From Pyrocephalus nanus (taxonomy: Eukaryota > Chordata > Aves > Passeriformes > Tyrannidae), in NCBI GenBank assembly GCA_038380795.1, contig CM076280.1:10341501-10405500 (forward strand): DNA of 64,000 bases. Reading direction: 5' to 3'. The notes beneath the pieces are model-generated. The model worked only from the letters and a program-made list of their open reading frames with translations, was not told the origin of the DNA and searched no databases. How positions within the stretch are numbered: the stretch's first letter is position 1; every line of letters begins with the position of its first letter. A program made the position numbers and the translations under genes. Positions 48,601-60,694 of this stretch are shown in pieces.

Positions 48601-51600
48601 TTTTATTTCTTATTGGCATTCTGATTTTTGCCTGATTATTTGGTGAATTAGAATTTAAACTCGATAATTAATTTTAATCAAATCAGAAAAAAAAATGAAA
48701 GTATTTCTGGCTACTCATTCTACCTTATTTCACTTACAGGTTAAAGCTGAAAACAGGCAGAACAAGAACAAGGTCCATCAGTTGGAGAATGAAATCCAGC
48801 ATTTACATGAGAAAATAAAGAGCATGGAGGAGATTCAGGGCCTTGCTGACCAGCAGCTCCAGGAGGCAGATGAGGAGAAAGAGGCTATTCTTGCTCAACT
48901 GGAGGAATTAGAGAAGAGGGTAAGGATGAGGGAGGGCAGGTCCATGCACTGTGTTTGCTCAGAAACTTGGGAATTGTTTTGCTTTCTAAGATGAACCAGC
49001 CACAGGCAGGAACACAAAGGTTAAATGGAACATCTCTCTCTAATTGTGTGGTTTGTCCTTGCTTTTCAAACACAACAGAAGAAAATAGAAGATGCCAGGG
49101 CACAGCTGCAGGTGGTGAGCCTGGATAAGGAGCTGAAGGAGCTGCAGAGAGCCATCATCACCTCGGACAAGCTGGCAGCCACAGAGCTCTCCCTGGCCAA
49201 AAACCAGCTCAGGGCTCTCCGGGGCACCGTGCTCAGGATCAACCAGGAGAGGGCTGAGGTAAATCAGCAGCATCAGTAACTGCTGGGTGGTGCCATCAGC
49301 GTGGGAATGGTCCTGGGGTCCTTTCAATCAGCCTCAGAGCTTTCTTTCTGCACTGTCCTGCTGCCCTTGCTTGGGGCAGGGTTGGAAATGCAGGGGATGA
49401 CTGAGTAGATTTGGGCCTGGCCAGGTGTTCCTGCTGTGTGATGGAAGGTGAGAGAGAGGCAAATTAAAGCTCTCACTGATTGAGAGCCAAGCAATAGATG
49501 ACACATTGTTCTGTGAGAGAGGGAAGCAAAAGAAAGGACTGTGGAAATTTGTGCTTGCCCAGTCTGGGAACCGTTTTTGGCTACAAACTGACACCTCCTG
49601 TGGGCAAAGTTAAAGGAGAAACATTGTCTTGAGCTGAACTGGCCGTGAACTTGGCCAGTTCCTGCAGTGCCAGAACAGCTGCTGATGCTTCTTATTGCTC
49701 AGCTTTTCCCAATGACACATCTGCAAGCCTTTGGAGTGCCCTGCACACTTCAAGCTCTGCTCAAACTCTCCCTGCAGGAGCTGCAGGAGGCTGAGGAGTT
49801 CTGTGCTGAGGCAGCTCGTGCTGCCCAGGACCTGGCCAGGGCAGAAGCAGAAATAGAACTGCTACAGGAGCTCCTCAAAGAGAAGGAAGAGCAAGTAGGT
49901 GTTTGTTCCTGTCAGATTGTACCATCTTATGTGGGAAAATACTTTGCAGTGACTTTCTAAAATGTCACATTTAGAGGTTCTTGCCCTGCCCTTTTTCCCC
50001 CCCAAGGTTTTCCCAAGTAATGATGCTCTTCCCTCCCCTGTCACCTGCCCAGGAACAAAATGAAACCCCGACTGAGCAGAGTGAGTGACTCTTCAGGAAA
50101 ATCATTCCCTGCTCCCTCAGTCACCTCCCCATGTCTCGTGAGGGAGTGGGAAGAACAATTCTGTTCCCTCAGAGTGGTGCCTGTGCTGATTGGGAATGTT
50201 CACAGGGGTGGATCAGGAGTGTCCAACAAGTATTAACACGATCTAATTTAAGCTTGGAGGGCTTTGCCTTGATTTAAACTCGTTCTTTCCAACAGTTCCA
50301 GCGTGAGATGGAGAAAGCTGGAGAGAAGGCTGTGGCATCGAGCCCTCACAAGTTGGAAATGGAAAAATTAAATGAAGTTATGGAGCAGCAAAAAGCAGAA
50401 ATCGAGCGTTTAAGGTGTTTGTTGGATAATATTGGGACAGGTAATTCCCTTTTCTCTCTACTTCTTGCAGAGAGGCAGGAACAAAGCAGACAATTATTCC
50501 AAATTTCTCATTTTTTGAGCTGAGAATCTGGAGATCAAAGTGTTCAGAACACCTTCCTGTACAGCTCTATACAGGACATGTGCTAATTTTCATTAATTTG
50601 TATTAACAGCACTTTTTACAGCTGTTCAGAAAACAGGTTGTGCCATGAATTTAATTTCTGCTGCTCTAGAACTCTGGCAGAGATCTGTGTGAGGAAAAGG
50701 AGCAGCAGTTCTGGATCTGACCTTGTATTTCTACAGTCCTAAAGTGCCAAACCTGCCAGGGCCAGTGTGTATCCATGTCCCCAAACACATAATTGAGTTT
50801 GGTTCCCCCAGCAATTCAGCTTTTTAATCTTGTTCCAGATTGGGATAATAACATTAGTGTTTGTTTCATTATTTGCCTTGAGTGCCTCTAAACCTGTGAT
50901 TAATTTACAGTTAACAAAGATGAAGTTGACAACTTACAGGGGGAAATTGCAGCCCTCAGGAACGTGCTCTCCCACCACAGTGATGGTGTCAGCAGTGCAG
51001 CAGATCCCTGGAAAAGGAGAGGGTGCTGGTATTACCTGCCAGCATCACAGGTCAGCAATAAAAAAAAACCCTGCTATGTTATTTTGGTTTTTTTTAACTC
51101 ATGGAAAGCCATTTGGTGTGGGGAAAATGCACTGTAAACTTCCTGGCTTTGGGAGAAACCAAAGAACAAAGATTGGCTGGCATGTCAGAGAAATCCTGGA
51201 ACAAAACACACCCAAATGTTCCCTGATAAAAACCATTACTGGGTGGAATTGGAATTCATGCACATAACATTTGGAGACAGCTCTTCCAAGGGCAGGGAAA
51301 TTCAGTTAGCAGAAGTTAAAATGTCTTGTTACAGACAGGGCATTTACTGGAAAGGAGCATTTGTCTGAATTTAAAAGAAATATTGTTAAACTATATTTAG
51401 TGGTCTTTTTTTTTTTTAAAAAAGCAGCATCATGTTTGGAAATGAGGCAGCAGAGTGTGTACAGCCTGCTCCTGAAAAATCACTGGAATGTCTACAACAA
51501 ATGCTTTATTCTCCAGGATTTGTCATTCCTAGATTAACACACTCTATAATTTTTTTTTTTCTTTAGGTTTCAACTCCAGCTTCCCAGAGCACAAAGGACT

Positions 51601-54600
51601 CTGGAGTGTGTTTGGGGTGCTCTGGCTCTTCCCCACCCAGGAGAGGGGGTGCCCAGGACAGGCCACGTGGGAGGGAGGACCTGCCCAGCCAAGGAGGGTG
51701 TTGGGTTTATTCCCCAACCAGAAATGGGTTGTCCAGAGCAGATGGTGGCACAGGTGAGTCAGTGCCACAGGGTGTTGAAGATGGACTTGCTTAGGAATGT
51801 TTTGATGTGCATGAGGGGATGTAAATGCTTGTTTCAGCAAAAATTCTTACATTTTTGTACCTTGGAAAATTTAAAATACCTGAAGACTACTGAAAAAATG
51901 ATTTATGGCCTGTGGTTTGGGTTTTGTGATTATTTTTTGGTTTTTTTTAGGTAAAGATAGGAGAGCAAAAGAAGATGGTGAAGGAAATGCAGGAACTCCT
52001 GTTCCAGAAGACCCTCCCTTCATCCCAGCTCCTGGCACAGTGATTTACACTGCACCCCAGGGAATTGGGGTTTCTGGGCCCCCTCCTGCAGCCCCCAGTG
52101 GAGCTGCAGTTGCTCCTGGATCCATCAGCCACTGCCCTCCTCCCGTGGGAGCCCCCATTGTTTACAGCCCTCTGCTTCCCCTGGGAGTGCTGCACTGCAA
52201 CGTGCCCGACCACCACGAGCTGGTGAGAGCCAGGGGGGAAAACTGCCCGGCAGATGGATCAGAGACAACAATCCCTGTGCTGGGAAGGTTCTGGATCTGC
52301 TCCTGAGCCTCAGGAGGATGAACCAGGACAGAGGGGTTCATTTTCTTGATGTGTTCCCCGTGTGTGTTTGTGCAGGAGAGCCAAGTGTCGAGGCTGGAAG
52401 ACACCCTGAGCTACCTGAGGTCTCGGAAACACAGAGAGAGCTGCTCTGAGCACAAACACAGGAGGGAGGTGGAGAAACTGCTCCAAAATGTTGAGGAGCT
52501 GGAGCAGGACAGGGCAGAGCTGCAGGGGGAGGTGGCTGAGCTGCGGCGAGCGGCGCAGAGGCAGAGCAGGCACAGGTGAGGGGACAGGGTGGAGCTCAGC
52601 AGGTGGAAATGCCTGAACTCTTTCCCACTAAAAGGCAATCTGGATTCATTTACAGCTCCACAACTCCCAAGAGGCTCCAGGCCTTTGGTGTTTTTGTATT
52701 TTAACTCTGTGGTTTTTTCTCTCAGGGACTTCATTGACGGCTGCACCGACACCCTGATGACAGAGCTGCAGCTGGAAAGGTCTCTGAGGCACCAGGAGGA
52801 GGTGGCAGAGGAGGTTGGGTGTGTGGAGAAGACCCTCCTGAAGCGCAGAGCTGAGCTCAGGGAGGCAGACAGGCTCCTCTGCGAGGCTCAGGTGGAGCTG
52901 GAGAGCACCAGGGGCAAGGTGAGAGAGCCAGAACTGAGGGCAGGGGGGTTTGGGTGTTGCACTGGTTGTTTTAAGCAGAGGATTTTTGGTTGTCTGAGCA
53001 GTTCACTTTCACTTGGATAACCTGAAACCTCTTAAAATGCTTCTATATGAAAACAAGCAGTGGGATAACCTGTGCTAAAAGAACGTGGAAATCCCCAGAT
53101 GGGATGGACTGTCTCAATTTTCACTTTTCCTCCAGACTAAAGAGACCCTTCAGAGGTACAACCGTGCCAAGCAGCACCTGTCCTGCACCGAGGCAGAGGC
53201 CAAGGAGCTGGAGCAGAGGGCTCAGGGAATGGCCACTGAACTGGGGAAAGCTGCTCAGCAGCTCAGGTACAGTGTCCTGGGGACAGCTCAGGGACAGTGT
53301 CCTGGGGACAGCTCAGGTACAATGTCCTGCTGGCTCTGTGTCACATGGGCACAAGGAGAAGGATTAGATGCTCTCCAGTATCAAAGCAGTGCTTTTGGAG
53401 AGGGAGAGCTGGGAAAATGTTAATCTAAAAAGGGCCAAATCCCTTTTTTTTTTGATTTTTTTTTTTTAGGTTATTACAGGCAGATACAAGGGATTTGGAA
53501 CAGCAGAAGAGGGAACAGGAAGGTATTTTGAAGGAAATCAACAAAATGGTGGCTGTGAGAGACTCTGAGTTCCAGTCGTTGAACCAGAAGGTAGAAATGC
53601 TCTCTGAAAGGTGAGGGTTGGAATTTCCCATAAACTGCATTAGATTACATCAAGAACTCCTCCTCCAATAAGTTACTGCCTCACATATTCCCACTTCTTC
53701 TGACTCCTGTTTTTATCCTCCCTCCCAGTCTCCAGAAGCTTCAGGGAGATATCAGACTGGCAGAAGGCAACGAGGACCATCACCTGCAGATCATCAGAGA
53801 AGCAGAGAGCCTTGTCCAGGGCAAGAAAACTGAACTGGAAACCCTGAAAGATCAGGTAAAACTTGGCTTCCTGACCCTGGGCTACCAATTTTCTTGCTTC
53901 TGATGGAACCTGAAGGATGAGAGGAGTCTTAAGTCGTTTGTTCTTGTGTGAAGCTACGAACCCCAAATCCTGCAGCTGACTCTCCTGTTGCCCCTGTGCT
54001 CTGCAGATTGGTGCTCAGCAGCAGGAGCTGCTGTTCCTGGAGCAGCAGGTGAAGCAGAAAACACAAGAGCTGCACGTCCTGCAGGACTGCATTGCCCTGA
54101 GGAAAGGGGACCTCAAGGAAGCCCTCAGGGATGGAGAGACAGAAGCACACGAGAAACTGCGCCAGATAAGAGTGAGTTGTGTCCAAATCCCTTCCCAGCT
54201 CCTTACAGGGAAAGAATTGGAGCATCAAAAACATTCCAGGAAGTTCCCACGACGTCGGGTTTGCTTTTCCACCACCTCCCCAAACCCACTGAAAATGGGG
54301 GTAATGAACAATAAACAGTTTGGGGGTTGGTGTGACTAAAAGCCTGGTCCAGATGCAGAGCTAAGGACTCCTCAGTCCCAGAGGCTCTGACACAACTGGT
54401 CCCCTGAGAATTAAATGACAATAAATATCAATCTCTCAATGACTTCCTGTTGCTGAGAGGAGCAGCTGCTGGAGCAGGTCAGTGTGAACAGTGAGTGTCA
54501 GACACGACAGAGCTGCCTGTGCCCAGCCCCATTCACACTGAAAGGGTCCTGCCCTTCCTTTTGAAATAAAAACAAACTCTAAGCTTAATTATAATTTTTT

Positions 54601-57600
54601 TTTTAATGGGGGCTTCCTGTCTGGCTTTGTTTTAATGGCTGTTATTCACTGCACTGACAGTGTTATGGAAAACCTTTGCAGAATTACTGTAAATAATCAA
54701 CAAGCAAGGCTTTAACCTAAACATTCTGTATTTTTTTGTTTGTTTGTTAAGCAGTACAATGGAATTAAATGGAGCAGAATGTTGATGACAGGCTTTAATA
54801 ATGTCATAAATATTTAGGCCTTCTATTTGAAGGACTGCAAATAATGGCATTCCTTGTCACACTGCTATACTTACAGGAAATAAAAGCAATTTTGGAAGAG
54901 CTTAACGTTGAGAGGAAAGAACTGGATGCCCAGCTGAGTGAGAAGAGAGCTCAGCTTGCATTCCTGAGCAAGGATATCAGGCAGGAGGAGGAAAACCTTC
55001 AAGGAATCCTTGGGCAGATCACCAAGCACAAGATGGGTATGGAATGCATTTTGGGTTGGAAAGAAATGCCCAGAGCTCTCAGATCTCACAATCTTCTCAG
55101 CCTGGTCCACCAACCTTGATTTGTTTCCCTTCTCTAGAACTGAAACACGTCCTGGAAATGCTGGAGCTCGAGAAGAACGAGCTGGAAGGGTTGAAACTGC
55201 AGCACCAGCAGAAGCTCAACGAGCTGGAGAAGACTCAGGTGGCAGTCCTGGAGGTGAGTGTTGCCCCTGGAGCTGAGGCAGGGGCTGGGAGGGGTTCTGT
55301 GGTTCTCTTGAGCTCTGGGGAACACAATCCTGATGCTTTTAAATCAATCAGTTCCTAATCTGATTGCAGCTTATCACAGAAAAGCCTTAAGGCTGCTTAG
55401 GCCCTTAGAAATAATGGGATTTTTTGGGGGCATGGGGGACGAGGGGGCTGTTGGATGATGGATGCAGTTTTCTTAGCAGGAGCTTCCAGGGGCTTTTTCC
55501 CTGGATTCTCTTTGTGTCCTCACCTGCAAAGGGGGAGTTTCATTTCCATCCCAACCATCATCACAAACACCCTCCAGCCCAGCCAGGTTTTGGAGCTGCT
55601 GCAGGGTGTTTGTTAATACCCCTTCTCCTTCTGGATCATGGAACCAAAAATCCCAAAACTGGGGTTTTTCTTTGCAGGAGAAGCTAAAACTGGAGAACAT
55701 GCAGAGGTTGTTTCAGTGCCAGCAAGGGGAGGTGGAGTGGCAGGAGCAGCTCCTCCAGAAGGACCGGCAGGAGAACCAACAGCTCGTGTCCCAAATGAGG
55801 ACCCTGCAGAGCGACCTGGAGGCCTTGGCTAAGGAGAAGGAAAAGCTGGAGGAGGAATCCTGGAGCCTGGAGAAGAGGCTGTCACACACCAGAAGGTGGG
55901 GGGATATTTTCTTCCTGTGAAGTGCTTTGAATGCCTGTTTATTGGGATTAAAAAATAACAGCTGGAACTTGGGGGTGTCCCGTTCTAGAGAAAGTGCAGC
56001 TCCTTCTGCCCTGGGGAGGTTTTGTTTTATCTGTAGGGAAAACACTCAGCAGTGGAGCTGGTGAATCCAACAGCATTTGTTACATCCTGGCACTGCCACG
56101 AGAAATGGGAGACAAAGTCAACTGTTGAGTCTTGGAATGGGACATTTGTCTTGCTCTGAGTGCTGGGGCCACCCCCTTGGGCTGAGAGGGTTTCACTGAC
56201 CTTTTATTTTCAATAAACCAAGAATATCTATTCCCACTTTACAGAGACTTAACTGCTGCTGAAGAGAGCAGCAGAACTGCCCTGTCCAATGCAGAAAAAA
56301 TGGAGCTGAAGGTGAAGAACCTGCAGCAGGAGGTGGAGCTGCTGAGCAAGCAGAAGAAATCACTGAGTGGAGAGGTTGTTGCTGTCCAGGAGGATCTGCA
56401 AGGTAAAGATCAGTTTTGGGGTTATACATTTCAAGAGAAGTTGTGTTAAAAGACACACTTTAACTGAGATGTCTGGGATTAAATATCCACCATGCTCAGA
56501 TGTCTCCAGGCAGGAAGATGGAAATTTTAGAAACTATTTCTTATTGTTCGTTCTTCACTTGAGAGGGAATTTCTGCGTGCGGGGATTTCAAACTTGCTGA
56601 TTGACAGACTCTTGTTGTGAAACATTTTTTTTTTCTAGGCAAAAAGGAAGAACTAGAAACAGTGAAAGGGGAACTGAGGGGCTCCAGGGAGCAGCTCCAA
56701 GCAGTGGAACAGGTTGGTTTTAGTGAACCTCCTGTTCACTGCCCCAGGGTGAGGGGGTTGAGGCCCAGCAGGGTGACCAGGCTTGGTGGGTCCTGTTCCC
56801 CCTCACACCACCCTTGTGGAACAGGGAGCTTTTCCTCTTTCCAGCTCCTCCTGACTCCTGGGTTTGGTTTCTGCTGCAGGATCTGAAGAACAGCAGCAGG
56901 CAGCAGGAGGAGCTGCTGAGGGAGCAGGCAGCCCTGAGAGGAGACATCCAGGAGTGCCTGAGGAAGCGAAAGGATCACCAGGAGAGGCAGAAAAAGAAGG
57001 AGAACCAATTGCAGCAGCTGCAGAAAAAGATTGAAGAGAAGGAAACAGAACTGGCCCGACAGGAAGAGGTAACAAACTTGTCCCCACTTCCCCTGACCTG
57101 GAAAGTGATGCAGCCAAAAATGTGGGGGGTGAGTTTACAAACAACACATCCTGGCTTGTGTTGGAAGAGACCTTAAAGCTCATCCAGTCCTTTCCAACTG
57201 ATGCTGCTTTAACTCCTGCAACGTTTCTTAGAGGTGGGTTTTGTTCTCCTTGGTGTTCAGGCTCTGAGTGGGTTTTTTTTCTGGCAGGTTCTTCATCACC
57301 TCAAGCAAAGTTCAGAGCGTGAAGGGAAAAAGCTGGAAGAGTGTACAGCTAAAGGGAAAGATGAGAAAATCCTCCTGGAAAAGGAACTTGCAGAGCAGCA
57401 CAAGAAACTGGAGCAGACAGCAGCAAAAGTCAGGCTGGCAGAAGAAAACCTTTGGAAGCTGGAAAAGGAGGAGTCCAGGTGTGCAGCTCTGGAAGAGACT
57501 GTCAGAAAGAGCAGTAAGTCAGTGCCCAAGCTCATTGCTGCCATCTCTGGGGCTGAGTCCCAGTGAAACCAAGAAACATTTCTGTTCATCTCACTTGGTT

Positions 57601-60600
57601 TCTTGGTGTTTGGAACGAGCCTGGTGTGTGTGGAGTCCCCCAGGAGGGTTCAGGTTCTGCTAACCAGGCTTTAAACATGTTCATTACAGAGCAGCAGCTC
57701 TTGGAGAGAGAATCCCAACTACAGCAAAAACACAGGGAAATGCAGAATCTTCAGGAGGAACTGCAGGCCTCCAGGTCTGAGCTAAAGCAGCTCCAGGATC
57801 AGATGATGGCAGAGAGGAGAGAAGCAGAAAAACAAATCTGGAGTCTGAAAGAAACACAGAAAATGCAAAGGTTGGAGCTTGAAAGGAAACTGCAGGTAAG
57901 TCCTGGCTTGTGGGGGAGGAGAAGGTTTGGGGGGTCATTTTAAACAGCAGAATGATAGAACACCCATTTTTGTGTAGGAGGAACAAAACCCCCAGGCCAG
58001 ACACAACTTGGTAACTTAACCTCTGGTATTTCCAGGCTGTGCTGCAGAAAACCTGAGTTCCTCCTGTTTAACCCTGTTCCTCCTGCCTTTTATCTTGAAG
58101 AAATGATGTGGGTTCTGTCAGTTCATATTTCCTGCATTTTCCCAGGAGCAGAGGCAGGACAGCAGCTGCCTGCAGAGCGATGTGGCACTGGCTGAGCAGG
58201 TGGCCCTCAGGAACCGCCAGCGAGCCAAGGGCCTCGGGCAGGACCTGGGGCAGATCCAGCAGCACTGCAGGGACCTCCAGAGCCAGGTGGGTTTGAGGGC
58301 TGGGCACTCCCACACAAGTCCATTGGGATTGGTTTTAGATCTCCTGTCTGCTCTGTCACAATTACAAACCCCCCTCCTTGGCATCATTTGTTGTGATTGA
58401 TGCAAATCACTGCATGTCCCCAACGTTCAGAGCTCCTCAGGGAGCATTTACAACCTGTCAGTGCAGCCTGGGCCAGCTTCTGCTTTTGACACTCACTTTG
58501 AATTCAGAGTGATCCCACCTTTAATAAACCCTTTATAAATTGCTTCCAAGCCCTTTAAAAACAGGGTCCTGCAGAGAATGTTGTTGGCAACTGGAAATTA
58601 TTCAGGAAGGCCCTGCAAGGTCTGAGAGTGGCAGGTTTAAGTTACCAAGTTGTGTCCTGGATTCCCTGTTCCCATCCCAGGGGTTTCCCTGGCAGAGTTG
58701 ATGCTGGAGCTGCAGCTGGGCAGAGGTTTTGGGGTTTCTCAGTGCAGTGGTCCAGGTGTCACCCTTCCCAAAGCAGCACAGATGGTGTGTTTGTAACCCC
58801 AGGGTTCTGTGCTGCAGGTCAAAACCCTGGAGGAGAGACAAAGGGAAATGGAGAGTGCAGCAACGCTGCTTAACCTGGAGGTTGAAGATGAAATTAGGAC
58901 GGGGTTTAAATCTGCCAACTCCTCTTCTCTGTACCCGCTGGAGGATCTGGAAACGTCCTCGGAGGCAAAGGGCAGCCCTGGGTGTGACTCGGGGGCCTCA
59001 GAGCCCTTCAGTGCAGCTGAGGGACAGCTCCTCTCCCTGGGAGACAAATGGAACATTTCCAGCATCTTCCTAATGGTAAAATACTTTGGGGAAGCAGCTG
59101 CTGGTGCTGCCAGGGTGGGGTCCCTGTCCCTGCTGTGCTCAGGGTGTCTCTGTTTCCCCCAGGACGAGCAGTGGAGGGGGGAGGCGCTCCGGGAGCAGCT
59201 CCAGCAGCACGAGGACCGGCTCAAGGTGCCACATCTGTGCCTGTCACAGCAGCACAGCCACTGCCAAATACCCCCTAAACACCCCCCAAACACCTCCCTA
59301 AACACCCCCCAAACACCTCCCTAAACACCCTCCAAACACCCCCTAAACACCCTCCAAACACCTCCCTAAACACCCTCCAAACACCTCCCTAAACACCCCC
59401 CAAACACCCCCTAAAACAACCCCCCCAAACACCTCCCTAAACACCCCCCAAACACCTCCCTAAACACCCTCCAAACACCCCCTAAACACCCCCCAAACAC
59501 CTCCCTAAACACCCTCCAAACACCTCCCTAAACACCCCCCAAACACCCCCTAAAACAACCCCCCCAAACACCCCCCTAAACACCCCCCAAACACCTCCCT
59601 AAACACCCCCCAAACACCTCCCTAAACACCCTCCAAACACCCCCTAAACACCCTCCAAACACCTCCCTAAACACCCTCCAAACACCCCCCCAAACACCCC
59701 CTAAAACAACCCCCCAAACACCCCCCTAAACACCCCCCAAACACCCTCCAAACACCTCCCCAAACACCTCCCCAAACACCCTCCAAACACCCCCCCAAAC
59801 ATCCCCCCAAACATCCCCTAAAACACCCCCCCAAACATCCCCCCCAACACCCTCCAAACACCCCCCAAACACCTCCCCAAACACCCCAGGGGTGGGATCC
59901 TCCCCCAGCTCTGGAGGGACCAGAGAGAGGAGCTTTGGATGGGGTGAGAGTAGAGCAGTAAAAGCCTGGCCACGCAGGCTGGAGCACGATGAGTGATTCT
60001 AATTAGCAGTTAACTGGATTTGAGAGTATTCCAACAGGATTCCCTCCCTGCTGTCACACTGGGGTACATCATATTTAGCTTTACCTTGTCAGTGGGGTGG
60101 GAAGTGGCCCTGCCCGGTGTAACAGCCCTGTCCTGCAGGCCCAGCTGTGGCAGTTGCTGGCCCAGCAGGCCGAGGAGCTGCTGCGGGGGAAGCAGCAAAC
60201 GGCCGGGAGCCTGCACAGCCTGCAGAGACAGCTGGATGAGCTGCACGAGCTGCTCAGCAGCTCCACCTCGGACTCACTGCTGCTGGCCAAGAGCTCCAGC
60301 CTGGCATCGCTCCACAGCACTCTGAATTCCACCAGAACTCAGGTAACCTGCTGCTGGCACAGGAGCTGTGTTTGTTTTGGGGGGTTCTGAAGGGGGGTGA
60401 TCACACCCTGCACGCTCTGGCAGTAGCTGATGTGTTTGGGAAGGCTGAGCTTTCCTCCGAGTGGTTTGGGCTTTTTTTCCCCTTTTTTTTTTTTTTTTTT
60501 TTATCTTTTGTTCTCTAAAATCTAATTTTGTTTTTACGAAGTCTAATGTCTCTGCTAATTGAAGACATTAATTACTCAGACTTTCCTGCTTTTCCCAGGC

Positions 60601-60694
60601 CTCTCTGCCAGGCCTTGCCGGGGTTCCCAGCAGGCCGGGAAGCGTCTCGGGGTCTCCCACGCCACGTTCCTGCTCCCAGGGGATCTCTCGGTGA
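36608..60694 (+). CDS. CNTRL: Centriolin (complete, 42 coding exons)
   Basis: Centrosomal scaffold of the mother-centriole subdistal appendages and the midbody, needed for late cytokinesis. The spliced frame is about 2,315 residues (human about 2,325), start MRKGSVRK (human MKKGSQQK). Exons 1-22: 36608-36815, 37162-37295, 37819-37949, 39052-39193, 39666-39852, 39950-40143, 41775-41894, 42667-42892, 43305-43414, 43920-44114, 45841-45994, 46316-46536, 47096-47272, 47581-47715, 47819-47964, 48288-48468, 48740-48919, 49079-49258, 49778-49894, 50296-50440, 50911-51050, 51567-51753. Exons 23-42: 51951-52222, 52376-52575, 52726-52918, 53136-53266, 53470-53610, 53729-53855, 54007-54171, 54877-55036, 55138-55253, 55678-55895, 56245-56402, 56639-56712, 56880-57068, 57288-57513, 57690-57895, 58146-58286, 58818-59075, 59163-59225, 60139-60342, 60599-60694. 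All phases agree. The exon 16 donor appears to be GC. The final exon is not conserved in sequence and is the least certain. Confidence 0.95.
37162..39852 (+). other. CNTRL: CNTRL leucine-rich-repeat exons
   Basis: Exons 2-5 (about residues 70-267) carry several LRRs: LETLNLSNNQIEKM, LRELNLSCNRISKI, LQKLNLAGNEIEHIPVW and LRVLNLTHNKLS. An LRR cap-like segment (DRQEALERFN) follows. This matches the N-terminal domain of human centriolin. Confidence 0.93.
44500..45010 (+). promoter_or_regulatory. CNTRL: Intronic CpG island in CNTRL intron 10, candidate internal promoter
   Basis: A CpG-rich block unlike the surrounding AT-rich intron. It includes purine-rich GGAACGGGAGAGGGGACGGG repeats (about 44622-44702) and a good donor AAAGCT|GTGAGT at 44824/44825 on the plus strand. 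An ATG at 44757 would read only 25 codons and stop inside exon 11. A transcript starting here would therefore probably use an ATG in exon 11 (45847) or later. Function is inferred. Confidence 0.45.
44622..44705. repeat. GC-rich GGGACAGGAACGGGAGAG repeats
   Basis: Imperfect copies of 6-18 bp purine-rich GGGAC/GGAAC units in the intronic CpG island. Confidence 0.8.
48004..48185 (+). mobile_element. CR1-like LINE fragment
   Basis: Reads ACCCTCAAGCTGTGCCAGGG...TTGGATTGGATATTTGG...GGAACAGCTGCCCAGGGCAG, the sense 3' region of avian CR1. It lies in CNTRL intron 15. Confidence 0.82.
48466..48473 (+). other. CNTRL: Predicted GC donor after CNTRL exon 16
   Basis: CAG|GCAAGT is a perfect GC-AG donor. 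Splicing there joins YRQ to VKAENRQ in phase 0. The GT four bases further on gives an immediate stop after joining. A weaker in-frame alternative (AAAAAAT|GTAACT, near 48519) would add 17 residues. Confidence 0.65.
51567..52222 (+). other. CNTRL: CNTRL proline-rich segment exons
   Basis: Exons 22-23 (about residues 1142-1294) encode a glycine/proline-rich, non-coiled segment with GCWVYSPTRNGL, PPFIPAPGTVIYTAP and VGAPIVYSPLLPLGVLHCN. It is homologous to the human linker between the two coiled-coil halves but shorter in the VYGPPP repeats. Confidence 0.9.
57130..57196 (-). mobile_element. Short CR1-like fragment
   Basis: GGCTTGTGTTGGAAGAGACC followed by TTAAAGCTCATCCAGTCC matches the antisense CR1 3' end. 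Only about 65 bp, in CNTRL intron 35. Confidence 0.6.
59266..59888. repeat. C-rich tandem array in CNTRL intron 40
   Basis: About 620 bp of imperfect 11-12 bp units such as AAACACCCCCCA, AAACACCTCCCT and AAACACCCTCCA, with a higher-order repeat of about 36-150 bp. The plus strand is almost free of G. The complementary strand has dense G-runs (G-quadruplex potential). It begins about 40 bp after exon 40. Confidence 0.95.
60478..60503. repeat. Poly(T) run
   Basis: T-rich run of more than 20 bases, interrupted by a few C, in CNTRL intron 41. Confidence 0.8.

Larger units (their letters stand above)
39950..51050 (+). other. CNTRL: CNTRL central coiled-coil exons
   Basis: Exons 6-21 encode almost continuous Glu/Lys/Gln/Leu-rich heptads. 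A non-coiled break at exons 7-8 (YKIDAKFEPLNYFPSE...ESPYIGKARYKRN) is conserved with human. The block ends with DPWKRRGCWYYLP. Confidence 0.92.
52376..60694 (+). other. CNTRL: CNTRL C-terminal coiled-coil exons
   Basis: Exons 24-42. Landmarks are KTLLKRRAELREADRLL, NEDHHLQIIREAE, LEKTQVAVLEEKLKLEN and DEQWRGEALREQL. The last exon follows exon 41 in phase 0 and ends at TGA 60692-60694. Its 31-residue Gly/Pro/Ser-rich tail does not resemble the human tail, but total length fits. Confidence 0.88.

Noticed and set aside
59667..59987. Glycine/valine/tryptophan repeat protein (GGVWGG-like) on the minus strand
   Set aside because: Translation of the C-rich tandem array in CNTRL intron 40.
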